DNA of 59,233 nucleotides from Shewanella sp. NIFS-20-20 (GCF_019209865.1 NZ_JAHUTT010000018.1:1-59233); one strand, 5' to 3'; positions 1 to 9,585 are shown, numbered from the stretch's first letter. Translations and numbers: made by a program. The notes: a model not told the origin generated them from the letters alone.

Positions 1-168
1 TTTTTTCGGACCCGAAAGTCCTGCTCAATGAATTCTGTCGATTCGATGATAAATCACCGAATTTGCATGTTATGCGGACATCTTCGTTGAAGTCTCTTGC
101 GAGACGTTTTAAATCGTTGTCGATTTATCAACTACTGTGAATGTCCACACAGATTTGCTTGTCTTCTA

Positions 169-182
169 CTTGTTAAAGAACG
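169..182 (-). promoter_or_regulatory. boxA antitermination element of the rrn leader
   Basis: Minus strand reads CGTTCTTTAACAAG, close to the rrn boxA consensus TGCTCTTTAACA recognised as RNA by NusB/NusE. It lies just downstream of P2, the expected place. Confidence 0.65.
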
Positions 183-207
183 TTGCCGCTGTGGGCTAGG
201 GATGCGT

Positions 208-235
208 ATTCTACGCATTTCCTTGAGTGGGTCAA
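208..235 (-). promoter_or_regulatory. rrn P2 promoter
   Basis: Minus strand: -35 TTGACC (230-235), 16-bp spacer, -10 TAGAAT (208-213). It lies about 170 bp downstream of P1, inside the leader, matching the tandem P1-P2 layout of enteric rRNA operons. Confidence 0.7.
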
Positions 236-376
236 GCCCTTTATCAGGCCTTGAATCTAAGTGGTTAAACTTTCGCCTAGCGCCACTTAATTCACTCAGG
301 GTCACTTACCTTGTAAGTCCCGTCCTGACTGGTGTTCGGTTGCTTTGCAGCGCCGTATTCCGTGTCAGTGGGGCGC

Positions 377-430
377 ATTATAGGGGCTTGCGCAGATTGC
401 GCAAGGGCTATTATAAATAAAATTAGTGGT
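377..430 (-). promoter_or_regulatory. rrn P1 promoter with UP element
   Basis: Minus strand: -35 TTGCGC (399-404), 16-bp spacer, -10 TATAAT (377-382), then a GC-rich discriminator GCGCCCC and CACTGACACGG, closely resembling the E. coli rrn P1 start region. Upstream (about 406-430) the strand is A/T-rich, as in an UP element. The GC-rich discriminator is the feature associated with ppGpp/DksA control of rRNA promoters in this group. Confidence 0.8.
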
Positions 431-456
431 TTCACGTCGTTCGCTTAGATTTCAAC

Positions 457-485
457 CTGACTGCTGGTTTTTTTAGCTTTATACT
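457..485 (+). promoter_or_regulatory. Probable promoter of the yrdA-like gene
   Basis: CTGACT (457-462), 17-bp spacer, TATACT (480-485), about 30 bp before the ATG at 516. Called from spacing and consensus match only. Confidence 0.4.
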
Positions 486-515
486 GGCTTTTTTGCCGGA
501 TGATGAGAATTTTTG

Positions 516-1052
516 ATGAACCATTTACGTTGCTACCAAGGCATTAGCCCACAATTCGCTGATTCTGCGTATATCGATAAGAGCGCCGTGTTAGTGGGAG
601 ACATTCATTTAGACGATGATGCCAGTATTTGGCCTTTGGTTGCCGCTCGCGGAGACGTCAATCACATTAGGATAGGTAAACGCAGCAATGTACAAGATGC
701 TTGCGTATTACATGTGACACGAGTGTCGGCAGCCAACCCGCAAGGATACCCACTGATCATTGGTGACGATGTCACCATCGGACACAAGGCCATGCTGCAC
801 GGTTGTACCCTTGGTAATCGTATCTTAATTGGTATGGGCGCCATTATCCTCGATGGGGTGATCATTGAAGACGATGTAATGGTGGCAGCGGGATCATTGG
901 TTCCTCCCAATAAAACCCTTAAATCTGGTTTCTTATATGTAGGGAGTCCCGTTAAAGCGGCGAGACCCTTGAGCGCTGAAGAAATGGCATTCCTCGCGCA
1001 ATCAGCCGATAACTATGTACGCCTTAAGAATGATTACTTAGCTGAGTGTTAA
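516..1052 (+). CDS. yrdA: Gamma-carbonic-anhydrase-like hexapeptide protein YrdA
   Basis: A 178-residue left-handed beta-helix protein of the YrdA/gamma-carbonic anhydrase-like family. Repeating hexapeptides run through the chain. The family's metal-site pattern is visible: an early RGD (ARGDV), a His in the LHVT turn and two more His in IGHKAMLHG. These would place one metal ion between subunits of a trimer; real carbonic anhydrase activity is unproven for YrdA proteins. The ATG at 516 is preferred over the adjacent TTG at 513. The stop overlaps the convergent DUF1488 gene by three bases. E. coli yrdA is likewise next to yrdB-aroE. Confidence 0.9.
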   Translation: MNHLRCYQGISPQFADSAYIDKSAVLVGDIHLDDDASIWPLVAARGDVNHIRIGKRSNVQDACVLHVTRVSAANPQGYPLIIGDDVTIGHKAMLHGCTLGNRILIGMGAIILDGVIIEDDVMVAAGSLVPPNKTLKSGFLYVGSPVKAARPLSAEEMAFLAQSADNYVRLKNDYLAEC

Positions 1053-1309
1053 CTCAGTAAGATGGGGGCATCAAACTCGCCCCCACTGTCTTCGATAAAT
1101 TGCTCTATCTCATCTTCAATATCAAAGCGCTTGGCATTGAATACCTTCATAAGTTGTGCCACATCAGTGCTATGGGCTTGTCCGTCCAACAGGTACTTGA
1201 CGCTAATATGGCAATCTACCGTCACGCCATTAATTTGTACTGGCAGCACCATCACATGTAACTCGGGTTGCCAATACTGTAATTCGGTAAAAATAATTGC
1301 TTGATTCAT
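1049..1309 (-). CDS. DUF1488 family protein (YrdB-like)
   Basis: A small 86-residue protein of the DUF1488 family; function unknown. It is acidic near the C-terminus (DIEDEIEQFIEDSGGE) and has no membrane segment or signal. Its ATG overlaps the aroE stop (ATGA type), so it is probably translationally coupled to aroE on one transcript. Its 3' end overlaps the convergent yrdA stop. The E. coli counterpart is yrdB, in the same position after aroE. Confidence 0.85.
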   Translation of the reverse strand: MNQAIIFTELQYWQPELHVMVLPVQINGVTVDCHISVKYLLDGQAHSTDVAQLMKVFNAKRFDIEDEIEQFIEDSGGEFDAPILLS

Positions 1310-2139
1310 GCTTGTTCCAATTGCTGCCTTAGTGCAGCCAATACAGGCTTAGTTATAGGTTGTTGATTACGCCACCAGCCAAAACTCACCGCGGCTTGGC
1401 CTACCAGCATTCCTAAGCCATCATAGACTTGACGAGCCCCAGCCGCTAATGCCCATTGATTAAATACTGTGTTGCCCTTGCCATACATCATGTCATAACA
1501 AATGCAATCTGTTACTGTGTGCTCTGGAATAGCTGGTAGCTCTCCGGTGAGACTCGCTGAGGTGGAGTTGATGATGATGTCATAATCGTTACTAAGATTT
1601 GCTAGCTCGTCACACTTAAACTCAACACCAGCTGGAACGTGTGGGGCAAACAATGAAACTAATTGCTGCGCTTTGCTTGCCGTCCGATTGCTCAAAGATA
1701 GCGATGCAATCCCAGCCTGCAACAAAGGTAAGATACAGCCTCGCGCAGCCCCTCCGGCACCGATTAACAATATCCGTTTATTGGTCAGCGTGGTGATCAC
1801 TTGTAAGTCATTAACCAACCCTAGCCCGTCAGAGTTATCCCCCTTAATCTTACCTTGGGGAGTAACGATTAAGGTATTGACGGCCCCAGCCAGCTCAGCC
1901 GCCACTGAAAGCTCATCACACACGCTAATCGCCAACTCTTTATACGGGACAGTCACATTCGCACCTTTGCCTCCATTTTGGATAAAGGCCTGCACCTTCG
2001 CGGTAAATTCATCCGGATGGTTAATGCAAATTGCTTGATAGTCGATAATTTGATTAAACTGACCGGCAAAGCAAGTGTGGATATATGGCGAGCGACTATG
2101 ACTCACTGGATTGCCAAAGAGTGCGTATTTTTCAGTCAT
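1306..2139 (-). CDS. aroE: Shikimate dehydrogenase (NADP+)
   Basis: Reduces 3-dehydroshikimate to shikimate in aromatic amino acid synthesis. The 277 residues match the family length. Visible: the N-terminal substrate domain with SHSRSP and the catalytic Lys in NVTVPYKE; the Rossmann dinucleotide loop GAGGAARG near residue 126; the NADP-phosphate-binding SNRT; then NSTSA and YDMMYG. The start ATG at 2139 is preceded by AAGGTTGATAA. It is followed by and coupled to the DUF1488 gene. Nothing unusual is seen. Confidence 0.96.
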   Translation of the reverse strand: MTEKYALFGNPVSHSRSPYIHTCFAGQFNQIIDYQAICINHPDEFTAKVQAFIQNGGKGANVTVPYKELAISVCDELSVAAELAGAVNTLIVTPQGKIKGDNSDGLGLVNDLQVITTLTNKRILLIGAGGAARGCILPLLQAGIASLSLSNRTASKAQQLVSLFAPHVPAGVEFKCDELANLSNDYDIIINSTSASLTGELPAIPEHTVTDCICYDMMYGKGNTVFNQWALAAGARQVYDGLGMLVGQAAVSFGWWRNQQPITKPVLAALRQQLEQA

Positions 2140-2254
2140 TTATCAACCTTAATCCTCATCAATATTGTCAGTCTATTCAGGGCAACACCATGCGCTACTT
2201 ATCAAAGTTATTCGCATGCACCCCCTAGTAAGTAACAAGGTGTCATTATTTACC

Positions 2255-2695
2255 ATGAAGTGGTTTTCTAAGATATTTAGCCGCCAGCGGCGCACTCCAG
2301 AGACACTCGGTCAAGCCGAATAATCTAATGCCTACCAGCTTATCGGTGGCGAACCTACCATTGCTAACCTGGCAGCAGCCTTCTATCAAGAAATGCAGCA
2401 AAACCCCAACACCCGAGCACTATTGGCAGTGCATCGAGCACCCATTGCAGAATCACAACAAAAATTATATGAATTTTTAAGTGGTTGGCTTGGTGGCCCA
2501 GACCTTTATCAACAAAAATATGGCCACCCGGCCCTTCGCGCCCGACATATGTCTTTTGCTGTCACCCCAGCATTAAAAGACCAATGGTTGCTTTGTATGG
2601 ATAAAGCTATCTCAACTCAAATAAAAGATCCGGCCCATCAGGTCGTTATCTATCGAGCTATTAGTCAATTAGCCGCGAATATGGTAAACCAATAA
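2255..2695 (+). pseudogene. Group II truncated hemoglobin interrupted by an in-frame TAA
   Basis: Reading from ATG 2255, 22 codons (MKWFSKIFSRQRRTPETLGQ, then Ala-Glu) are followed by TAA at 2321-2323. The same frame then continues without another stop to 2695 and encodes a truncated-hemoglobin fold: LIGGEPTIANLAAAFY (helix A/B), GGPDLYQQKYGHPALRARH with the proximal heme His, and the group II Trp in QWLLCM. The N-terminal leader and globin body are collinear with no frame change, so a single substitution explains the break. The next in-frame Met is at 2393, inside the B helix, and a start there would lose part of the heme pocket. Either a recent pseudogene, a sequencing error, or stop readthrough. 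Confidence 0.8.
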
Positions 2696-2717
2696 CCATT
2701 GATTTAGATTATTGGTT
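2687..2717. terminator. Weak inverted repeat between convergent globin and hemF genes
   Basis: AACCAATAA (2687-2695) and TTATTGGTT (2709-2717) form a 9-bp A/T-rich stem with a 13-base loop between the 3' ends of the two convergent genes. There is no long T tract, so a terminator role is only suggested. Confidence 0.3.
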
Positions 2718-2732
2718 ATTCATAGCAAACAA

Positions 2733-3647
2733 TTATAGCGATAACCAATCTCTTGGGACTAAAAAGTCACGATAGAGCTCGGCTTCGGGGCTGTCGGTTT
2801 CAGGCTGGTAATTATATTGCCAGCGCACCAAAGGCGGCATCGACATCAAAATAGATTCAGTGCGACCTCCCGTTTGCAAACCAAACAAGGTACCGCGGTC
2901 ATAGACTAAGTTGAACTCAACATAGCGACCTCGACGATATAGTTGAAAGTCACGCTGACGCTCACCATAAGGTGTGTCTTTACGGCGGTCGACAACGTTG
3001 GCATACGCCGGCAAGAAACCTTCACCGACAGCACGCATAAAGGCAAAACTATCGTCAAATCCCGCTTGATTGAGATCATCAAAAAATAAGCCTCCGACCC
3101 CGCGAGTCTCTTGACGATGTGGCAGATAAAAGTAATCGTCACACCAAGATTTGTACTTTGCATACATCTCGAGACCAAAAGGATCACAAATATCTTTGGC
3201 CGCTTGATGCCACTCCACCACATCCTCTAAAAAAGGATAGTAAGGTGTTAAGTCAAAGCCGCCACCAAACCACCACACAGGATCCGCGCCAGGTTTTGAC
3301 GCAATAAAAAAACGAACATTGGCATGAGTGGTTGGCACATAAGGATTACGGGGATGGATGACTAATGACACTCCCATAGCCTCAAAGCTTCGACCCGCTA
3401 ATTCTGGTCGATGAGCCGTGGCCGATGCAGGCATTGCGACTCCAGTCACGCGGGAAAAGTTCACCCCGGCCTGTTCAAATACAGCGCCATCGGTGAGCAC
3501 TCGACTGGCGCCGCCACCACCTTCTGCTCTTTGCCATGAGTCCGTCGCAAATCGGACGCGGCCATCGAGTTGCTCTAACCCTTGCGCTATGTTTTGCTGA
3601 AGTTCAAGCAAGAAGGCTTTTACTGCATGTATATCTGGAGCGGTCAT
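2733..3647 (-). CDS. hemF: Coproporphyrinogen III oxidase, oxygen-dependent
   Basis: Aerobic oxidative decarboxylation of coproporphyrinogen III to protoporphyrinogen IX in heme synthesis; cytosolic. The 304 residues fit the family. Seen in order: [53 protein letters not shown], and the C-terminal [12 protein letters not shown]...[12 protein letters not shown] block. The start ATG at 3647 ([10 protein letters not shown]) is chosen because family similarity begins there; an upstream open extension overlaps tsaC in another frame. It lies four bases downstream of tsaC and is probably cotranscribed. Confidence 0.95.
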   Translation of the reverse strand: MTAPDIHAVKAFLLELQQNIAQGLEQLDGRVRFATDSWQRAEGGGGASRVLTDGAVFEQAGVNFSRVTGVAMPASATAHRPELAGRSFEAMGVSLVIHPRNPYVPTTHANVRFFIASKPGADPVWWFGGGFDLTPYYPFLEDVVEWHQAAKDICDPFGLEMYAKYKSWCDDYFYLPHRQETRGVGGLFFDDLNQAGFDDSFAFMRAVGEGFLPAYANVVDRRKDTPYGERQRDFQLYRRGRYVEFNLVYDRGTLFGLQTGGRTESILMSMPPLVRWQYNYQPETDSPEAELYRDFLVPRDWLSL

Positions 3648-3651
3648 CTTA

Positions 3652-4215
3652 TTATCCCTGTCTAAGTACTCGACCCGTGATGGCATCCATGATGGTCGAA
3701 GGTTGCTCGCTGCCACCGAGTTCACCCACAATTAACGCGTCCACTTTGCCATTAAATTGTTCGACAATATCAGTTGCCAATACGACTGGCGGCTCACCGG
3801 CAAGATTAGCGCTGGTCGACACCAACGGTTTGCCCAAGGCTAAACATAGCTCTTGCACCACGCGATGAGCCGAGATACGAACTGCAATAGAATTAAATTC
3901 ACCTCGTAATAAGGTCGAGGTAGACGGTAGCGTTGGCATAATAAAGGTAAACGGACCAGGCCAATGACTGGTGACAAACGCCAATTGTTGCTGGCTCAAC
4001 TGAGAAAAATCAACAAAGTCATGGAGTTGTTCCGTATTGGCCGCGACTAAAATCAATCCCTTCTGCCACGGCCTTTGTTTAATGGCTAAGATTTTTTCGA
4101 CTGCGGCTGCATTATCAGGATCACAACCCAAGCCATACACAGCTTCGGTGGGATAGGCGATGACACCGCCTTGTTGCAACAAAGACACCGAATCAGATGG
4201 GTTAATTTGCTTCAT
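3652..4215 (-). CDS. tsaC: Threonylcarbamoyl-AMP synthase (t6A tRNA modification)
   Basis: Makes L-threonylcarbamoyladenylate from Thr, bicarbonate and ATP for t6A37 on ANN-decoding tRNAs. A YrdC/Sua5 fold of 187 residues: [18 protein letters not shown], then [20 protein letters not shown], and the late [14 protein letters not shown]. The start at 4215 (MKQINPSD) has a GGAAGG ribosome site about 10 bases upstream; the Met six codons earlier has none. Genes run topA-like zinc protein, tsaC, hemF on the minus strand; E. coli has the same yrdD-tsaC-aroE neighbourhood. Confidence 0.94.
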   Translation of the reverse strand: MKQINPSDSVSLLQQGGVIAYPTEAVYGLGCDPDNAAAVEKILAIKQRPWQKGLILVAANTEQLHDFVDFSQLSQQQLAFVTSHWPGPFTFIMPTLPSTSTLLRGEFNSIAVRISAHRVVQELCLALGKPLVSTSANLAGEPPVVLATDIVEQFNGKVDALIVGELGGSEQPSTIMDAITGRVLRQG

Positions 4216-4355
4216 GCCGTAGATACCTTCCATTCAAATTTATGTTTGATTATTTCACCAGTAAATAATCCGCCTCACCGTAACCCCATCTATTACAGTG
4301 GCGAAATTATACATAAGGCGAGATGTCCTGCAAAACTTTGATGATCGAGATCACA

Positions 4356-4916
4356 CTAATCGACTGCACACTTATATTTGCAAGGTTTATTCGGACATTC
4401 GAGACGATTGCCGGCCGCACCTTTGCGCTCAACCAATATGCCAAAATCACAACTAGGACAAGCTTGAGCCACTGGGGGGTAATTGACTAAATATTTGCAT
4501 TTAGGGTAATGGTTACACGCGTAAAAGTTTTTGCCATAACGGCTAGTTCTTTGCTCTAAGCTGCCCTTGCGGCATTGAGGGCAAGCAACCGGCTGATGAT
4601 CATCCACTGTTTTTTCAATGTGTTGGCAAGAGGGATATTGAGTACAACCAATAAAAATACCAAAACGCCCTGATTTGACGGCTAACTCATGACCACACTC
4701 AGGGCATTCAGAACCTTCAATCACTTGTGCTTCTATGCTTTCATGTTGAACCAGCGGCCGAGTGTAATCACAATGGGGATAATTATTACATCCGATAAAT
4801 CCACCGTGTTTACTGTGTCGCACCGATAATTCAGATCCGCACACAGGACATTGTTCATAGGCCTTTTCTAGCGCATGCTCATGAGCCGTAAATAATTGCT
4901 GATCTATTTTAGACAT
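4356..4916 (-). CDS. Topoisomerase I C-terminal-type zinc-finger protein (YrdD-like)
   Basis: A 186-residue protein made almost wholly of zinc ribbons like those at the C-terminus of bacterial topoisomerase I, without the catalytic domain. Four Cys4 modules can be read: CPVC...CNNYPHC, CPEC...CTQYPSC, CPQC...CNHYPKC and CPSC...CPNKPC. The family probably binds single-stranded nucleic acid; the role is not established. It heads the minus-strand group ahead of tsaC. Confidence 0.9.
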   Translation of the reverse strand: MSKIDQQLFTAHEHALEKAYEQCPVCGSELSVRHSKHGGFIGCNNYPHCDYTRPLVQHESIEAQVIEGSECPECGHELAVKSGRFGIFIGCTQYPSCQHIEKTVDDHQPVACPQCRKGSLEQRTSRYGKNFYACNHYPKCKYLVNYPPVAQACPSCDFGILVERKGAAGNRLECPNKPCKYKCAVD

Positions 4917-5060
4917 CGCACTCTCAATGCTTAGTAAGATTGGTCATTTTACTCGCAAGCCCCTTGTGAGGATACCGCTAAATCACGCGTTATCGATAAA
5001 GACTGGTCATGACACTAAGGCTTGTTATATTGTATACAAAAAATATTCAAGGAATGAATC

Positions 5061-6875
5061 ATGCCCCCCCATCGCCTCGCATTATGCTTACTCTTATCGT
5101 TACCCTTAGGGGCATGTCAGCAATTGAGCTTGCCACCAGCCCCCTTAGCCAAAGCTGATCGACTGTTAGCATTAAACAGCGACGACTTTTTCGCTGCCAG
5201 CCAACATCATTTATTGACCCCTGCCTTCTATAACGAGGTGGTTGCTAAGCTTGAGCGGAAACCTACACCTGCACAGCAGGAGATCTTATTCGGTTATTTG
5301 CGCGCCTATAGTTACTATGGAGATATGCAAACGATTGCCAGTCAGAGCCCAGCTCTCGCCTCGGCCCTGGCGACCATTAGTGATACTAATGAGTTTAGCT
5401 CCAACCCAAGATTGCAGGAGCATTTTGCGGTTACTTTATATCGCTATTTCCAAGATGATGCGCAAGACAGCCAATATATTGCGGCGCTCTTGCCACGGCT
5501 TAAGCATCAACTACAGCAATTAGCTTGCCAAGAGGTCACGCTCGCCAACGATTACGCCCTGTGGGAATCTTTGCGCGCAGCAGGCTTTTTGTATTATCGC
5601 AGCAGTAGAGATAACACCAGCGCGCTGGCGCAAGTATTGTTGTCGAGCCAACTTGATCAAGCTCTGCTCCATATCGCTCAGGTTAACGGAGTAAGACATG
5701 GCCAAGATTGGGTTAAACAGAATGCCTATTGGGCTATCGCACAGTATCGTTTAAGTCTACCAAGCAATCAGGATGGCTCCAGTAGTGATGCGAAGACCGC
5801 CATCGATGCCAAAGTGGCTCAAATTGCCGCTGAAGATGTAAATCAGCGTGGATTAGCAGCCAAACAAGCGTATACCCTAGGCTACCATGTCAATATTTTT
5901 GGCCGTAAAGCCCGCTGTGAACAACAAGCAAATATTTGTCACATCCCCGATATCTCTGAGGTTTTACCCATACGTCATCAATGTAATGAGCGCCTATCGA
6001 TTGTGACTCAAGCGCTGAGCCGTGAACAGATGCTATCGAGTTGCCAGACGCTCGAACAGCAAGAGCTCGGCTTCCATCGCTTGTTGCAAACTCAATCGGT
6101 GGCCGTCGCCAATGATTTTAATCAAACACTTGAGTTAGTGATCTTTGATAATTGGAGTCAATACAACGCTTATGGTCAGTTAATTTTTGATATTGATACT
6201 GATAATGGTGGCATGTATATCGAAGGTCAGCCGGCTAAGCCTGGTAATCAAGCGCGATTCTTTGCGTTTAGACAATGGTGGGTCGAGCCAGAATTTGCTA
6301 TTTGGAACTTAGCCCATGAATATGTGCATTATCTTGACGGCCGTTTCGTCAAGTATGGGGGCTTTGAGCACTTTCCCAGTAAACAGGTGTGGTGGTCAGA
6401 AGGATTAGCCGAGTATGTCGCTAAAGGCAATCATAATCCGGTCACGTTATCCTTTGCCCAAAAACAATGGCAACAGGGCCTCAATGCTGGGCAGCAAACT
6501 CTGGATGACGATATTGAGGCCATTCCAGACTTAGCGACTATTTTTGCCACCGAGTATGCTGACGGCCAAGCGCGGACCTATAAGTGGAGTTATCTCGCCA
6601 TTCGTTTCTTAGCTGAACATCACCCGCAGCAGCTAGTTAACTTGAGTCAATTTTTAAAAACCGATTATTTCCAAGGGTATGAGCAACTGTTAGCTGAACT
6701 GACACAGTATCAGTCGCAATATCAATCTTGGTTAACCACGTTACTTGAGGACGCGCCAAAGAGCTCACTCAGCCCAGCAACAACGCTTAAGCCCAATCGG
6801 ATTGCACGTTATGCATATCGGGACTATTTAATCCCAAGTCACCTACCGTCAGTGACCAAGCACTGGTACTTGTAG
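5061..6875 (+). CDS. M9-type collagenase-like metallopeptidase, predicted lipoprotein
   Basis: 604 residues. The N-terminus (MPPHRLALCLLLSLPLGACQQ) is a lipoprotein signal with lipobox LGAC, so Cys-19 would be lipidated and the protein envelope-anchored. The catalytic core near residue 420 shows HEYVH with a downstream WWSEGLAEY glutamate, the HExxH...E pattern of peptidase family M9. The chain lacks obvious PKD or collagen-binding C-terminal domains of clostridial collagenases. The start has AAGGA eight bases upstream. The gene sits alone and ends in a strong terminator. Substrate (collagen or another protein) cannot be told from sequence. Confidence 0.85.
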   Translation: MPPHRLALCLLLSLPLGACQQLSLPPAPLAKADRLLALNSDDFFAASQHHLLTPAFYNEVVAKLERKPTPAQQEILFGYLRAYSYYGDMQTIASQSPALASALATISDTNEFSSNPRLQEHFAVTLYRYFQDDAQDSQYIAALLPRLKHQLQQLACQEVTLANDYALWESLRAAGFLYYRSSRDNTSALAQVLLSSQLDQALLHIAQVNGVRHGQDWVKQNAYWAIAQYRLSLPSNQDGSSSDAKTAIDAKVAQIAAEDVNQRGLAAKQAYTLGYHVNIFGRKARCEQQANICHIPDISEVLPIRHQCNERLSIVTQALSREQMLSSCQTLEQQELGFHRLLQTQSVAVANDFNQTLELVIFDNWSQYNAYGQLIFDIDTDNGGMYIEGQPAKPGNQARFFAFRQWWVEPEFAIWNLAHEYVHYLDGRFVKYGGFEHFPSKQVWWSEGLAEYVAKGNHNPVTLSFAQKQWQQGLNAGQQTLDDDIEAIPDLATIFATEYADGQARTYKWSYLAIRFLAEHHPQQLVNLSQFLKTDYFQGYEQLLAELTQYQSQYQSWLTTLLEDAPKSSLSPATTLKPNRIARYAYRDYLIPSHLPSVTKHWYL

Positions 6876-6883
6876 AAACAAAC

Positions 6884-6904
6884 AAGGAGGCAATGCCTCC
6901 TTTT
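6884..6904. terminator. Rho-independent terminator, probably bidirectional
   Basis: AAGGAGGC / AAT loop / GCCTCCTT (8-bp stem, 6884-6902) followed by T on the plus strand and preceded by A-rich sequence that gives a T-rich tail on the minus strand. It lies between the convergent M9 gene and smg. Confidence 0.8.
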
Positions 6905-6914
6905 ATTCACCGAC

Positions 6915-7388
6915 TTAGGAGTGCAGCATGCCATCGGGCTCTTCAAAGATTAAATCTTCCATCTGCTCGTAGGCAGATTCATGACCCGGCACGTTAAATA
7001 GCACCATTAAGATCACCCATTTAAGATCATCTAGAACCATCACTTGTTCATCAAGCTCCATGACTCTATCGATAACCATTTCACGGGTTTCAACATTCAG
7101 CACTTGGATTTGCTCTAAAAACAGCAAGAATCCCCGACATTCAACATCGATTTTGGCCATTTCAGCCGCAGTATATATGCGAAATGACGTTTGCTTATGA
7201 TTGCATAAATACGGCTTATCGCTTTCCTGAAGCTCGGCGAGACGCTCCAACCAGCTGAGGGCTTTGAGGATATCTGCTTGATGAAAACCGGCACGGGTTA
7301 ATTCTTGTGTCAGCTCATCTTCATCCACCATTAGCTCTACTTCACTGTGAACATAGTTCTCAAATAAGTACATGAGGATATCGAACAT
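6915..7388 (-). CDS. smg: Smg family protein (DUF494)
   Basis: A 157-residue acidic cytoplasmic protein of the Smg/DUF494 family, commonly found next to dprA; molecular function unknown. The start [14 protein letters not shown] at 7388 has GAGGAACTAGTT just upstream; longer in-frame extensions run into dprA coding sequence. It starts two bases after the dprA stop, so the two are probably cotranscribed and coupled. Confidence 0.9.
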   Translation of the reverse strand: MFDILMYLFENYVHSEVELMVDEDELTQELTRAGFHQADILKALSWLERLAELQESDKPYLCNHKQTSFRIYTAAEMAKIDVECRGFLLFLEQIQVLNVETREMVIDRVMELDEQVMVLDDLKWVILMVLFNVPGHESAYEQMEDLIFEEPDGMLHS

Positions 7389-7390
7389 AA

Positions 7391-8479
7391 CTAGTTCCTC
7401 TTTAGTCTGACGTAACCACCGGGTACCGCAGCAACCCACCCTTGTAACTCAAGTTCAAGCAATTGCTCTAATACAAGATCCACTGGTTTCCCACTATGCT
7501 CAATGACCTCATCTATTGATGTCGCTTCATATTTTACACTAGCTAACAGAGAGGCAAATGGCAACTGACAGTTGTCCGAGTCGACCTTGGGCGCGCATTT
7601 TCGCATTTCTTGCAAATGTAGACCACCTAAACCGTGTAACTCTTCAATAATATCGGCCGAATTCTGCACAAGCTTAGCGCCTTGTTGAATAAGATAATGA
7701 CACCCTTCGTAATCGCCACTGGCCACACTGCCAGGAACAGCAAAGACTTCCCGCCCTTGTTCTAACGCTAATCTTGCGGTCACTAATGAGCCACTTTGCA
7801 GCCGAGCCTCCGTCACCACGACCCCAAGACTCATGCCCGCGATAATCCGATTACGCCGCGGAAAATTGCCGGCAAAGGCCTGAGTGCCTGGCCAATACTC
7901 TGAAATGAGACAACCTTGAGCGGCAATCTGATGATAAAGGCTATGGTGACGCTTTGGATACACAACATCTACGCCAGTCCCCAACACGGCCACCGTGCTT
8001 CCTTTTTGGGCTAACGCCCCTTGATGCGCCACGCCATCGATCCCCGCCGCCATCCCACTGCTAATGGCCAACCCTTGCGTCACTAACGCCGCACTTAAGT
8101 CATAGGTGAATGCTTTGCCGGCAAGCGAAGCCTGACGACTCCCCACCAATGCAATACAAGGCTGCAGCAAGTGATCACAGTCTCCCTTGGCAAATAAAAC
8201 TAAAGGAGGATCGCTAATCTTCTTTAATAACGGAGGATAATGCCCATGGTTGATATCAATAATATGATGAGAACGAGATTGAGCTTGCCACGCTAGGGCT
8301 TGATCCACTTTTTGGGGTTGTAACTGTAGGCTAGTTTTTACCGCGTTAGACAAAGGTAAAGAATCGATATCAGACTCGAGTCGCTGCCTTAATTCAGGCA
8401 GCGACATCTGGTGTAATAGTTGTTGGATCCTAGCCGGCCCAAGGCCAGAAACAGCTGCAACAATTAATGCATCAGGCAC
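7391..8479 (-). CDS. dprA: DNA-processing protein DprA (Smf)
   Basis: Binds incoming single-stranded DNA and loads RecA during transformation. The 362 residues contain an N-terminal helical region, then the Rossmann-like DprA core: [52 protein letters not shown] and VVTEA, then a C-terminal winged-helix-like segment (about 310-360). The GTG at 8479 is the first usable start after the LysM gene stop; its ribosome site is weak, so a slightly different start is possible. It lies within the LysM-dprA-smg minus-strand group. Confidence 0.93.
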   Translation of the reverse strand: MPDALIVAAVSGLGPARIQQLLHQMSLPELRQRLESDIDSLPLSNAVKTSLQLQPQKVDQALAWQAQSRSHHIIDINHGHYPPLLKKISDPPLVLFAKGDCDHLLQPCIALVGSRQASLAGKAFTYDLSAALVTQGLAISSGMAAGIDGVAHQGALAQKGSTVAVLGTGVDVVYPKRHHSLYHQIAAQGCLISEYWPGTQAFAGNFPRRNRIIAGMSLGVVVTEARLQSGSLVTARLALEQGREVFAVPGSVASGDYEGCHYLIQQGAKLVQNSADIIEELHGLGGLHLQEMRKCAPKVDSDNCQLPFASLLASVKYEATSIDEVIEHSGKPVDLVLEQLLELELQGWVAAVPGGYVRLKRN

Positions 8480-8493
8480 ATATGCGCTAATGG

Positions 8494-9585
8494 TTATTCT
8501 CGAAGTACAGTCACTAGCTCAGGACTTAATAAATTATCGTTTATCCGAACAGGACGCTCATTCACCATGATCAAACCTAGGCTGGTATTATCAAAGGTTT
8601 TAAATACCATAATGTTGCCACGATAAGTCGCGGGCATCTGCTTAGATCGGTCATCAGAAATCATGGCAACGACTTCATCATAGGTGGTTCTGTCACTACT
8701 CGGAACCGGCACACCCTCCTTGTTAATCACCACGACATCACCATCACGGCTAATCGCAAAGACATCGCCCGCACTCACACCATCGAGCTGACCGCGATCG
8801 ATATAAGCAACATCCAATTTACCCATTTCACGCATATTGATGGCCGAAGCTAATATTTTAGCCTGGCTAGTTGAGGCGGCCTTTGGCATAAACTGAGCCG
8901 ACATTAACGAATCATCTTCCAATGCCAGCACTCGGTCGCCAGGTTTGGTTTCTCGATAACTGCTTAACAGCTCCACTTTAGACACATCACCGGTTTCGAT
9001 CACCCGCCCAGTTGCCGTCAAAATGGCCTCTTGGCCCAATTCAGAACCATCATGCGACCGAACAAACTCTCTGCCCTGCTGGTATAAACCCACTTTAGCG
9101 CCTAAGGTCATTGCCGAGGCGATATATATAATTTCATTCGCCACATGGTGGCGTGACGGGCTTTCACCGCCTAACACCATAGGTTGCTGGGCAAGCCAGT
9201 CGGCATCAACTACCCTATTATGTAATAAATAAGGACGGATCAACGCCAAATCAACCACCGGGATCGCGCCACCTTTAGGCTGAATTCGCCCCTGGGGTTG
9301 CTTTGATAGCATGGGCTTTTTGACTAATCTTGGCTGGCCATCAATAAAGACTAAGGTCAGTTTATCCCCAGGAAAGATAAGGTGCGGGTTGGCAATTTGA
9401 GGATTGGCCCCCCACAACGTTGGCCATCGCCAAGGGTTTTGTAAAAAATGAGCAGAGATATCCCACAAGGTATCCCCTTTTTCAACCACATAGGTCTCAG
9501 GATGACCCGGTTTGAGTGTAATCGTATCAGCATGAAGTGGGGCTGCACTCAATAATAGAGTCACTGAAAGTAGCAGTCGTTTCAT
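8494..9585 (-). CDS. Secreted LysM domain protein
   Basis: 363 residues with a Sec signal peptide (MKRLLLSVTLLLSAAPLHA, cleavage after AHA-like LHA) followed at once by one LysM domain (YVVEKGDTLWDISAHFL...NPHLIFPGDKL), which binds N-acetylglucosamine in peptidoglycan. The remaining ~270 residues resemble the conserved LysM-protein partner found next to dprA in Shewanella and Vibrio; no catalytic motif is visible. Start ATG 9585 has AAGGATGG upstream. It is divergent from def across 136 bp. Confidence 0.85.
   Translation of the reverse strand: MKRLLLSVTLLLSAAPLHADTITLKPGHPETYVVEKGDTLWDISAHFLQNPWRWPTLWGANPQIANPHLIFPGDKLTLVFIDGQPRLVKKPMLSKQPQGRIQPKGGAIPVVDLALIRPYLLHNRVVDADWLAQQPMVLGGESPSRHHVANEIIYIASAMTLGAKVGLYQQGREFVRSHDGSELGQEAILTATGRVIETGDVSKVELLSSYRETKPGDRVLALEDDSLMSAQFMPKAASTSQAKILASAINMREMGKLDVAYIDRGQLDGVSAGDVFAISRDGDVVVINKEGVPVPSSDRTTYDEVVAMISDDRSKQMPATYRGNIMVFKTFDNTSLGLIMVNERPVRINDNLLSPELVTVLRE

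Larger units (their letters stand above)
1..369 (-). other. rRNA operon leader (5' external transcribed spacer); 16S gene lies off the left edge
   Basis: On the minus strand this stretch reads as the leader between rrn promoters and 16S rRNA: a P1-type promoter near 377-404, a P2-type promoter near 208-235, then an antitermination boxA-like element near 169-182. No 16S sequence is present, so the mature RNA must begin just left of position 1. The transcript leaves the window leftward. In E. coli the yrdA-yrdB-aroE cluster also sits next to an rRNA operon, which agrees. A plus-strand open frame at 97-420 has no family resemblance and is treated as chance. Confidence 0.8.

Noticed and set aside
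97..420. 107-codon plus-strand open frame at the left edge
   Set aside because: It is antisense to a clear rRNA leader with P1/P2 promoters and boxA, and its translation resembles no family.
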